Shown here one piece after another: positions 1 through 5,126 of a stretch of DNA of 5,126 bases. Within the stretch, counting starts at the first letter, position 1. Each line of letters begins with the position of its first letter. Under the pieces are notes generated by a model. The model saw nothing but the letters and a program-made list of their open reading frames with translations. It searched no databases and had not been told where the DNA came from. The stretch is taken from assembly GCA_021828575.1 (NCBI GenBank), contig JAJZEL010000025.1, positions 1 to 5,126 of the forward strand, given 5' to 3'. This DNA comes from Pseudomonadota bacterium. GTDB lineage: Bacteria > Pseudomonadota > Gammaproteobacteria > Burkholderiales > Ferrovaceae. The position numbers were made by a program, and so were the translations under genes.

Positions 1-1
1 A

Positions 2-373
2 GTGACTTTTGCCGTACAGACGGTGGCTGATCTGGAGCTGGCTATGGGCAACGAAGCGGCTGCCCGGATGATGGTGGGGAACGCTGCCAGTCTGGTGGCC
101 TTTCGCACTCTGGATCCGGGTTCGCAACAGCTTTTTTCAGAGCGGATGGGACCTGTCCAGGTCCAGATGGAAAGCCACCAGTCCGGTGCCCAGAATCTGG
201 TCTCGGGAAAGGGCACGCACTGGGGCAAGACCGCCGGAGTGAGCCAGCAGTGGGTGGAGGTGCCCCTGATGCCCGAACCCGTCCTGGCACGCTTGCCCGA
301 CAGGCACTATGTGGCCTTGTTGGGTGGACATTCCGTATTGGCAGGCATGCTGCCACCCCTGGTGTTTTCGTGA
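2..373 (+). CDS. traD: Conjugative coupling protein TraD, C-terminal part (5' end outside window)
   Basis: This is the last 123 residues of a longer protein whose start lies upstream of the window. The visible part resembles the C-terminus of the TraD coupling proteins of integrating conjugative elements (SXT/TOL and PFGI-1 type). The pattern TVADLELAMGNEAAARMMVGN, followed by a VAFRTLDPGSQQLF segment and ending in LARLPDRHYVALLGGHSVLAGMLP, fits the family's typical order of a 'D-E-G-A-A-GN' helix, an 'R-D-TQ' stretch and a 'LP-HY-G-G-LP' tail. Such proteins are membrane-anchored hexameric ATPases that bring the relaxase-DNA complex to the type IV secretion channel. The Walker motifs would be upstream and cannot be seen, so whether the gene is intact is unknown. 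The stop codon overlaps the GTG start of the next gene (GTGA), which suggests translational coupling. Family assignment rests on recalled patterns, not an alignment. Confidence 0.75.
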   Translation: MTFAVQTVADLELAMGNEAAARMMVGNAASLVAFRTLDPGSQQLFSERMGPVQVQMESHQSGAQNLVSGKGTHWGKTAGVSQQWVEVPLMPEPVLARLPDRHYVALLGGHSVLAGMLPPLVFS

Positions 374-759
374 ATCTGTCGTGGTGGGCCAACGAGGTCT
401 GGCAGGACCAGAATCACTGGGGTGGCCGGGTAGCCTTCCAGGTTTTTGAATGGGCAAGACGCGAGGGTGCTGCCTGGCCCTTTCTTCAGCCATTATTTTA
501 TCGCGCGGGGGTGCTGGTAGCCTGGATGTTGGTGGAAGCTCCTGCGGGAGTGATGTTTCATATTCATTGTCTGAGATTGGGTCGCGGGGTACCGATGACC
601 GAGCTATTCCGCATGAACCGGCTGCGTCGAAGAGCCCTGATGCTTCTTGCTGTGGTGTTTGTGCTGACTGGGTATCTCGTATTGCCTCATGCCTGGGATT
701 TTCGCGTGCCTGCACTTCTGGGGATCGGCTTGTGGGTTATGGGAACCAGGGTGATATGA
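370..759 (+). CDS. Small membrane protein, possibly DUF4400/PFL_4697-like element protein
   Basis: The protein has 129 residues. GTG at 370 is chosen because it overlaps the traD stop in a GTGA arrangement. The only other start in this frame is GTG at 250, deep inside traD. There is no clear Shine-Dalgarno, as is common for coupled genes. The N-terminus is rich in Trp and charged residues (WWANEVWQDQNHWGG). Hydrophobic segments follow at about residues 46-67, 88-105 and 112-126, with a basic stretch (RMNRLRRR) at 81-88. In ICEs of the PFGI-1/SXT class, traD is commonly followed by a DUF4400 membrane protein (PFL_4697 family). The C-terminal part here, with its basic segment, hydrophobic run, 'GYLVLPHAW' and final hydrophobic segment, resembles the end of that family. 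The protein is clearly shorter than the roughly 200-230 residues I expect and lacks an N-terminal membrane segment, so it may be a shortened or diverged member. It is very probably a real gene, but the family call is tentative. Confidence 0.6.
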   Translation: MNLSWWANEVWQDQNHWGGRVAFQVFEWARREGAAWPFLQPLFYRAGVLVAWMLVEAPAGVMFHIHCLRLGRGVPMTELFRMNRLRRRALMLLAVVFVLTGYLVLPHAWDFRVPALLGIGLWVMGTRVI

Positions 760-769
760 TGCGCCCTGA

Positions 770-1567
770 ATGGAATCTTACCTACCAGTTTTTCTTGGGT
801 TGCTCACAGGACTGTTGCTGGGACTGACGGGCGCAGGCGGTGGCATCATGGCCAGCCCGTTGCTGGTACTGGTCATGCATCAGACCGTGACGCAGGCAGC
901 GCCCGTGGCCCTCATTGCCGTCACGGTCGGGGCAGGTGTTGGCATGTTGCTGGGGCTCAGGGAAGGCATCGTGCGCTACCGGGCTGCCCTCGTGCTGTCC
1001 ACTACGGGACTTCTGATGACGCCGCTTGGCATCCAGTGTGCCCGCATACTTCCCAATGCTCCTCTGCTGGTGGTATTTGCCTTCCTGCTGGCCTATCTGG
1101 GCTTGCGTTATCTGGGAAGGAACCCGGTGGTTCCTGATAAACAACCTGTCTGTGCGATTGATCTGCAGAGTGGACGATTCATCTGGAACTGGCGTTGTGC
1201 CCGGATCATGCTGGGCATTGGTGCGCTGGCCGGTTTTCTTTCGGGGTTGCTGGGTGTGGGAGGGGGGTTCGTGCTGGTTCCCGCGTTGCGGCGGCATACC
1301 ACGTTGCCTATGCGTTCCGTCACCGCCACTTCGTTGATGGTGCTGACGGTGGTGTCTTCTGGGGGGTGGCTCCAGTGGCTGGCGATGGGCCACGTTCACT
1401 GGGGCATCGCTGTGCCATTCATGGCAGGGATGGTGCTGGGCATGTACCTGGGCAGACGGTGGGTTCATATGGTTTCGGAAACCCATTTGAGACGACTTTT
1501 TGGCATCATGTGCCTGATCGTGAGTGTCGGGTTGCTGGTCAGGGTGAGCTTGCATTCCTTGGGTTAA
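770..1567 (+). CDS. TauE/SafE (TSUP) family membrane transporter, probable sulfite/organosulfur anion exporter
   Basis: This is a complete 265-residue, highly hydrophobic protein. It shows the two-repeat layout of the TauE/SafE (TSUP) family: an N-terminal GLTGAGGGIMASPLL motif at residues 18-32 and a matching GLLGVGGGFVLVPAL motif at 159-173, each in the first membrane helix of its half. The halves are joined by a hydrophilic loop (about 117-143) containing CAIDLQSGRFIW. Members move sulfite, sulfoacetate or related anions across the cytoplasmic membrane, but substrates cannot be read from sequence. A role in handling sulfur-oxidation intermediates is an inference from the autotrophic context. 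ATG 770 is the first possible start, because an in-frame TGA sits at 767-769. The gene begins 10 nt after the preceding stop, which points to one transcript. No good Shine-Dalgarno precedes ATG 770. The nearest purine run (AGGG, 748-751) is better placed for an out-of-frame ATG at 756. Confidence 0.88.
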   Translation: MESYLPVFLGLLTGLLLGLTGAGGGIMASPLLVLVMHQTVTQAAPVALIAVTVGAGVGMLLGLREGIVRYRAALVLSTTGLLMTPLGIQCARILPNAPLLVVFAFLLAYLGLRYLGRNPVVPDKQPVCAIDLQSGRFIWNWRCARIMLGIGALAGFLSGLLGVGGGFVLVPALRRHTTLPMRSVTATSLMVLTVVSSGGWLQWLAMGHVHWGIAVPFMAGMVLGMYLGRRWVHMVSETHLRRLFGIMCLIVSVGLLVRVSLHSLG

Positions 1568-1636
1568 AGGGGGATAGTTTTTCCTGTTTGGCGCTGTGGC
1601 AGTTTCGTGGTGGTGATTGGTGATGGGCCGGAAATA

Positions 1637-1642
1637 GGGGAG
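1637..1642 (+). promoter_or_regulatory. Ribosome binding site of the HDOD-GGDEF gene
   Basis: GGGGAG lies 10 nt before ATG 1653 and supports that start. The 85-nt gap 1568-1652 otherwise shows no convincing promoter or terminator. A G-rich then T-rich stretch just after the TauE stop (about 1567-1582) could only pair through several G-U pairs. Confidence 0.55.
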
Positions 1643-1652
1643 ATAAAAATCG

Positions 1653-3521
1653 ATGGATCACACAGGAACGACCGACCCTGGAGAGTCTGTTTCGGAAAGT
1701 GCCCTGTTATTGCAAATTCAGGCGCTGGGGCAGTTGCCTTCGCCTTCGCATACAGCCCTGCGACTTTTTTCCCTGTTACAGTCAGAAGACCATGGCCTCA
1801 ATGAAATCGCTGCTGTGGTCAAGAGCGATCCCGCCCTGACCGTGCGCCTCCTGCGTCTGGCCAATCGTCCTGGGAATGGGGCCGTACGTCCCGTGGCAGC
1901 GGTGGAGGAGGCGCTGATGCGTCTTGGTGTCAATGCCGCCGTTCATCTTTCGGCCGGTTTGTCCGTACTGGACAAAGCCATGAGTTCGGGAGGGTCTGAA
2001 GTCCACTCTTACGTGGATTTGTGTCATCGGTCTCTGGCTGCGGCTGTGGCTTCTGAATGGATTTGCGGGCGCACCTCGGTGCCGGCTGGATCGGCCGAAA
2101 TGTTCACCTGCTGCTTGCTGGCGCGGGTGGGCCAGTTGGCCCTGCTCCGGTTCTATCCTGAACCTTACAGTGCCCTGATGGAAACCGTGGACGATGTGGA
2201 AGATCTGTTGCACCAGGAGCGTCAGAACTTTGGCATGGACCACCTTTCCATTGGGGTTGCCCTCCTGAGGGACTGGGGGTTTCCGGATTTTCTGGTGGAT
2301 GTGATTCGCCAGTCTGAATCCAGCGCTGACAACATGTCCGGGCAGGAACGGGTGGCGCTCATGGGTCAGGTGTTGCGGGCTTCCTGGGATTTGGCACCGA
2401 TGGTCACTCGAGGGCGGGATGCCAGTTTGCAAGCGCGGGCCAGGGAAGTCATGGCTTCTTTTGGCATCAACATACCAGAGTCCGAGATTGGCGAGTGGGT
2501 CAGTCAGTTGCAGGCTTCCTGGAAGCTCTGGAACCGGGACATGCCCAATAATGCTCCGGAAGGTTCAGGTCCCCTTGCGGAAGCAGGTCTCAGTTCTGGA
2601 AAGTTCAGCTCGGTCGAGGTCATACTGCATGCGCCAAGGTCGGCACAGGCCCCGGCTTGGCAGAAAGCCTTGGAAAAAGCCGGTTTTTCGGTCAAGACCG
2701 TATCTGCGATTGAATCCGTGCGTGGTCAGGCTATAGCCGGACATCCCACCATTGTCGTGATCAGCTTTGAGGATGCCTCGGGATCTGACCAGATGACGGC
2801 TATCAGGAAGCTGGTGGCCAGTATGGGAGGGCCCGTTATCCTGGTGTCTGGTGGCGCGGATGAAATCACGGTGGCACACCTGCTGGAGGCGGGAGTGGAG
2901 GCTGTTCTGTCTCCGCAGGTCAGTGGCGAACTGATGGCTGCACAGGTGGCGCGCCTGTTGCGTCATGTATTGCTGCACCAGACACTGGAAAGCGAACGGG
3001 GAACCCATCGGCGGATTTTGTCCCAGTTGGCGCTGACAACACGCAAGCTGCATCGCCAGACGCTGACAGACCCTCTGACGGGTCTGGCCAACCGAAGGAT
3101 GGGGGATGCCTTCCTCAAGCGCCACTGGGCACAGGCGGAGCGTCGTCAGACTCCCTTGAGTTGCATGGTGATTGACCTGGATAATTTCAAAAAGATCAAC
3201 GACGCTTACGGTCATGATGCGGGTGACCGGGTTCTGCAGGTCATGGCGGAGATCCTGAAACGTCAATTGAGGCAGGAGGACTTGGTGGTTCGTCTCGGAG
3301 GGGATGAATTCCTTATGATTTGCCCCCTGACCACGGAAGCGGAAATGTCCGTGCTGCGCAATCGGTTGCAAGTCGCCGTATCAAAAACAGTGCTTGAAAC
3401 AGGACCGCTGGGATTTTCCGCTGGCGTTGCCCAGAGGGACACCCAAACGATGAAAGGCCCGGAAGATTTGCTGCGCGTAGCAGACCAGCGCCTCATGAGT
3501 TTAAAGAGAGGGCGTCGGTGA
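1653..3521 (+). CDS. Three-domain signalling protein: HDOD domain, degenerate receiver domain, GGDEF diguanylate cyclase
   Basis: The product is a predicted cytoplasmic protein of 622 residues with no signal peptide or membrane segment. Residues about 18-225 form an HDOD domain, recognisable from LLLQIQALGQLPSPS, the LNEIAAVVKSDPALTVRLLRLAN helix pair and VEEALMRLGVNA. HDOD domains resemble HD hydrolases without the catalytic His-Asp pair and act in signalling. Residues about 320-438 have the alternating pattern of a response-regulator receiver but lack its key residues: HAPR where the acidic pair should be, Ser371 at the usual phospho-Asp, and Ser420 at the usual Lys. A helical linker (440-470) leads to the GGDEF domain: DPLTGLANRR at 473-482, IDLDNFKKINDAYGHDAGD at 507-525, GGDEF at 549-553, and RQED at 540-543, five residues before GGDEF, which matches the c-di-GMP-binding inhibitory I-site. 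It should therefore be an active, product-inhibited diguanylate cyclase. The input signal is unknown. It lies directly upstream of cbbL on the same strand. Confidence 0.9.
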   Translation: MDHTGTTDPGESVSESALLLQIQALGQLPSPSHTALRLFSLLQSEDHGLNEIAAVVKSDPALTVRLLRLANRPGNGAVRPVAAVEEALMRLGVNAAVHLSAGLSVLDKAMSSGGSEVHSYVDLCHRSLAAAVASEWICGRTSVPAGSAEMFTCCLLARVGQLALLRFYPEPYSALMETVDDVEDLLHQERQNFGMDHLSIGVALLRDWGFPDFLVDVIRQSESSADNMSGQERVALMGQVLRASWDLAPMVTRGRDASLQARAREVMASFGINIPESEIGEWVSQLQASWKLWNRDMPNNAPEGSGPLAEAGLSSGKFSSVEVILHAPRSAQAPAWQKALEKAGFSVKTVSAIESVRGQAIAGHPTIVVISFEDASGSDQMTAIRKLVASMGGPVILVSGGADEITVAHLLEAGVEAVLSPQVSGELMAAQVARLLRHVLLHQTLESERGTHRRILSQLALTTRKLHRQTLTDPLTGLANRRMGDAFLKRHWAQAERRQTPLSCMVIDLDNFKKINDAYGHDAGDRVLQVMAEILKRQLRQEDLVVRLGGDEFLMICPLTTEAEMSVLRNRLQVAVSKTVLETGPLGFSAGVAQRDTQTMKGPEDLLRVADQRLMSLKRGRR

Positions 3522-3530
3522 TGGTAAATA

Positions 3531-3565
3531 TAAATTATTCTGATTCGGGTAATCAGAATAATTTA
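3531..3565. promoter_or_regulatory. Perfect 15-bp inverted repeat upstream of cbbL, candidate CbbR operator
   Basis: TAAATTATTCTGATT (3531-3545) and its exact reverse complement (3551-3565) flank a 5-nt spacer, CGGGT. Each arm reads TNA-N7-TNA on the + strand: TAA...TGA at 3531-3543 and TCA...TTA at 3553-3565. A TNA-N7-TNA core has been described for binding of CbbR, the LysR-type activator of Calvin-cycle operons. The repeat lies just upstream of the proposed -35 element, a normal place for an activator site. The stem is AT-rich and is not followed by a T-run, so an intrinsic terminator for the upstream gene is less likely. The inverted repeat is seen directly. Its binding protein is inferred. 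Confidence 0.6.
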
Positions 3566-3580
3566 ATTCACTTATGAATT
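3565..3580. repeat. Short inverted repeat overlapping the proposed -35 region of cbbL
   Basis: AATTCA (3565-3570) and TGAATT (3575-3580) form a perfect 6-bp-arm inverted repeat around CTTA. It shares its first base with the end of the large palindrome and covers the proposed -35 hexamer. It could be a second regulator half-site or a chance product of AT-rich sequence. Confidence 0.4.
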
Positions 3581-3594
3581 CCTTGTCGTATGAT
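3567..3594 (+). promoter_or_regulatory. Predicted sigma70-type promoter of cbbL
   Basis: TATGAT at 3589-3594 matches the -10 consensus in five of six positions. TTCACT at 3567-3572 matches the -35 consensus in four of six, with a 16-bp spacer. Transcription would start near 3601, giving a leader of about 44 nt. A weak -35 next to an operator-like palindrome is usual for promoters that depend on an activator. No sigma54-type element was seen. This is a prediction from consensus matches only. Confidence 0.5.
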
Positions 3595-3633
3595 TCAAAC
3601 ACGCAGTCTCGTTCAATTGCCCAGACCCTTAAC

Positions 3634-3640
3634 GGAGGAG
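3634..3640 (+). promoter_or_regulatory. Strong ribosome binding site of cbbL
   Basis: GGAGGAG lies 4 nt before ATG 3645. It is the strongest Shine-Dalgarno in the window and fixes the cbbL start. Confidence 0.85.
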
Positions 3641-3644
3641 AACC

Positions 3645-5066
3645 ATGGCAGTTAAAACATACAACGCCGGTGTGAAAGAGTACCGGCAAACTTACTGGAT
3701 GCCCGAGTACACGCCGCTGGACACTGATATTCTGGCCGTGTTCAAGATCACTCCTCAAGCTGGGGTTGATCGTGAAGAAGCGGCTGCTGCCGTGGCTGCC
3801 GAATCCTCGACGGGTACCTGGACTACCGTGTGGACGGACTTGCTCACCGATCTGGACTACTACAAGGGTCGTGCCTACGCCATTGAAGATGTGCCTGGCG
3901 ACGACACTTGCTTCTATGCTTTCATCGCCTATCCCATCGACTTGTTCGAGGAAGGTTCCGTGGTGAACGTGTTCACCTCCCTCGTGGGTAACGTGTTCGG
4001 TTTCAAGGCTGTGCGTGCCCTGCGTCTGGAGGACGTGCGTTTCCCCATCGCGTATGTGAAGACCTGTGGCGGTCCTCCCCAGGGTATTCAGGTGGAACGC
4101 GACATCATGAACAAGTATGGTCGCCCCCTGCTGGGTTGTACCATCAAGCCCAAGCTCGGACTTTCTGCCAAGAACTACGGACGCGCCGTGTATGAGTGTC
4201 TGCGTGGTGGCCTGGACTTCACCAAGGACGACGAAAACGTCAACAGCCAGCCTTTCATGCGCTGGCGCCAGCGTTTCGACTTCGTCATGGAAGCCATTCA
4301 CAAGTCAGAACGTGAGACCGGCGAGCGTAAAGGCCATTACCTGAACGTGACGGCCCCCACTCCTGAAGAAATGTACAAGCGTGCCGAGTACGCCAAGGAG
4401 ATTGGCGCACCCATCATCATGCATGACTACATCACTGGTGGTTTCTGTGCCAATACGGGCCTGGCCAATTGGTGCCGTGATAATGGCATGCTGCTGCACA
4501 TTCACCGTGCCATGCACGCTGTTCTGGATCGCAACCCCCATCATGGCATTCACTTCCGTGTGCTGACCAAGATCCTGCGTCTGTCTGGTGGCGACCATCT
4601 GCATACCGGTACCGTGGTGGGCAAGCTGGAAGGTGATCGCGAAGCCACGCTTGGCTGGATCGACTTGCTGCGCGAGTCGTACATCAAGGAAGACCGCAAC
4701 CGTGGTCTCTTCTTTGATCAGGATTGGGGTTCCATGCCTGGCGCCTTTGCCGTGGCTTCAGGTGGTATTCACGTGTGGCACATGCCAGCACTGGTCACCA
4801 TTTTTGGTGATGACTCCGTGCTGCAGTTTGGCGGTGGTACCTTGGGTCACCCCTGGGGTAATGCAGCTGGCGCCGCAGCCAATCGTGTCGCGCTGGAAGC
4901 CTGTGTGGAAGCACGCAACCGTGGCGTCGCCATCGAAAGGGAAGGCAAGGCCATTCTGGAAAATGCTGCCAAGTCCAGCCCCGAACTGAAGATCGCCATG
5001 GAAACATGGAAGGAGATCAAGTTCGAATTCGACACAGTCGACAAACTGGACGTTGCACACAAGTAA
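3645..5066 (+). CDS. cbbL: Ribulose-1,5-bisphosphate carboxylase/oxygenase large subunit, form I (form IA type)
   Basis: This is a complete 473-residue RuBisCO large subunit, the normal length for proteobacterial form IA. It carboxylates ribulose bisphosphate in the Calvin cycle and assembles with small subunits as L8S8. Active-site elements are all present: E53, T58, W59 and N116 in the N-terminal domain; K168 and K170 in TIKPKLGLS; K194, D196 and E197 in GGLDFTKDDE (carbamylated Lys and Mg ligands); H287 in HIHRAMH; H320; loop-6 K327 in GTVVGKLEGD; S372 in ASGGIHVWHMP; and the GGGTLGHPWG phosphate-binding loop. The N-terminal MAVKTYNAGVKEYRQTYWMP is characteristic of form IA. Codon choice is more strongly biased than in the upstream genes, as expected for very high expression. 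The small-subunit gene cbbS should follow but is outside the window, so carboxysomal (IAc) and non-carboxysomal (IAq) context cannot be separated. Minor oddities are Cys268 in GGFCANT, where Thr is usual, and an atypical C-terminus, LDVAHK. Confidence 0.98.
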   Translation: MAVKTYNAGVKEYRQTYWMPEYTPLDTDILAVFKITPQAGVDREEAAAAVAAESSTGTWTTVWTDLLTDLDYYKGRAYAIEDVPGDDTCFYAFIAYPIDLFEEGSVVNVFTSLVGNVFGFKAVRALRLEDVRFPIAYVKTCGGPPQGIQVERDIMNKYGRPLLGCTIKPKLGLSAKNYGRAVYECLRGGLDFTKDDENVNSQPFMRWRQRFDFVMEAIHKSERETGERKGHYLNVTAPTPEEMYKRAEYAKEIGAPIIMHDYITGGFCANTGLANWCRDNGMLLHIHRAMHAVLDRNPHHGIHFRVLTKILRLSGGDHLHTGTVVGKLEGDREATLGWIDLLRESYIKEDRNRGLFFDQDWGSMPGAFAVASGGIHVWHMPALVTIFGDDSVLQFGGGTLGHPWGNAAGAAANRVALEACVEARNRGVAIEREGKAILENAAKSSPELKIAMETWKEIKFEFDTVDKLDVAHK

Positions 5067-5074
5067 TCAGGATG

Positions 5075-5091
5075 CAGGATCCGGGATTCTG
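5075..5091 (+). other. Small hairpin after cbbL, possible cbbL-cbbS intergenic stem-loop
   Basis: CAGGATC (5075-5081) can pair with GATTCTG (5085-5091) in RNA, 7 bp including one G-U pair, around a CGG loop. It starts 8 nt after the cbbL stop and is not followed by a T-run, so it does not look like a terminator. Stem-loops between cbbL and cbbS can protect the large-subunit message or adjust the subunit ratio. That role here is an inference. An enclosing 8-bp inverted repeat (AATCAGGA at 5065-5072 and TCCTGATT at 5117-5124) could close a larger structure. No cbbS start or Shine-Dalgarno is visible before the window ends. Confidence 0.4.
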
Positions 5092-5126
5092 GAAGATTAA
5101 GTTTCAGTCGTTGCCTTCCTGATTTC

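Noticed and set aside
250..369. Longer form of the small membrane protein starting at GTG 250
   Set aside because: The extension would overlap traD by 120 nt and adds no membrane segment. The 4-nt overlap start at 370 is more natural.
782..1555. Long open frame on the minus strand opposite the TauE gene
   Set aside because: It is the antisense of a clear membrane-protein gene. Its product is rich in His, Gln, Pro and Arg with no recognisable domain, as expected for a shadow frame.
1567..1582. Possible terminator hairpin after the TauE gene
   Set aside because: A G-rich run can pair with the T-rich run only through several G-U pairs, and there is no clean stem.
2565..3371. Long minus-strand open frame opposite the GGDEF gene
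   Set aside because: It lies fully within a gene with clear HDOD and GGDEF motifs, and its translation shows no family motif or ribosome site.
3531..3565. Large palindrome as an intrinsic terminator of the HDOD-GGDEF gene
   Set aside because: The stem is almost entirely A/T and lacks a following T-run. The position next to a promoter fits an operator better, although a dual role cannot be excluded.
3531..3565. Palindrome as a Fur or CRP/FNR box
   Set aside because: It does not contain the TGTGA/TCACA or TTGAT/ATCAA half-sites with proper spacing, and the similarity to a Fur box is only general AT-richness.
3501..4301. Minus-strand frame spanning the cbbL promoter and 5' part, considered as a divergent cbbR
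   Set aside because: The translation has no LysR-type helix-turn-helix, it overlaps 650 bases of cbbL, and it reads through the palindrome. It is not a cbbR gene.

Overview
The window comes from a proteobacterium of moderate-to-high GC content that fixes CO2 by the Calvin cycle. The clearest gene is a complete form I (form IA type) RuBisCO large subunit, cbbL, at 3645-5066. Form IA enzymes are typical of chemolithoautotrophic sulfur, iron or hydrogen oxidisers in the beta-, gamma- and acidithiobacillia-type proteobacteria. The sequence alone does not name a species. All supported genes are on the + strand.

Region 1 (1-759) is the end of a conjugation module. It holds the C-terminal ~123 residues of a TraD-type coupling protein of the integrating-conjugative-element (SXT/TOL, PFGI-1-like) class. 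This overlaps by 4 nt (GTGA) a small membrane protein that resembles the C-terminal half of the DUF4400/PFL_4697 family usually found directly after traD. Region 2 (770-1567) is a full-length TauE/SafE (TSUP) family anion exporter starting 10 nt after that gene, so it may be co-transcribed with the tail of the conjugation genes. Region 3 (1653-3521) is a 622-residue three-module regulator: an N-terminal HDOD domain, a degenerate receiver-like domain with none of the phosphorylation residues, and a C-terminal diguanylate cyclase with an intact GGDEF motif and an inhibitory RxxD site.

Region 4 (3522-3644) is a markedly AT-rich gap (21 G/C in the 79 bases 3522-3600). It contains a perfect 15-bp-arm inverted repeat, a second 6-bp-arm inverted repeat, a plausible sigma70-type promoter and a strong Shine-Dalgarno sequence for cbbL. 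Each arm of the large repeat carries a TNA-N7-TNA pattern like that described for the LysR-type regulator CbbR, which makes it a candidate CbbR operator. Region 5 is cbbL followed by 60 nt with a small hairpin, probably the start of the gap before cbbS, which would lie outside the window.

The window joins conjugative-element genes, a possible sulfur-anion exporter and a c-di-GMP regulator directly upstream of the CO2-fixation operon. I see no tRNA, rRNA, CRISPR, insertion sequence, integrase or convincing att repeat. No single feature proves a new system. The points most worth checking are the HDOD/pseudo-receiver/GGDEF protein beside cbbL, the large cbbL operator-like palindrome, and whether the carbon-fixation genes sit at the edge of, or inside, a mobile element.
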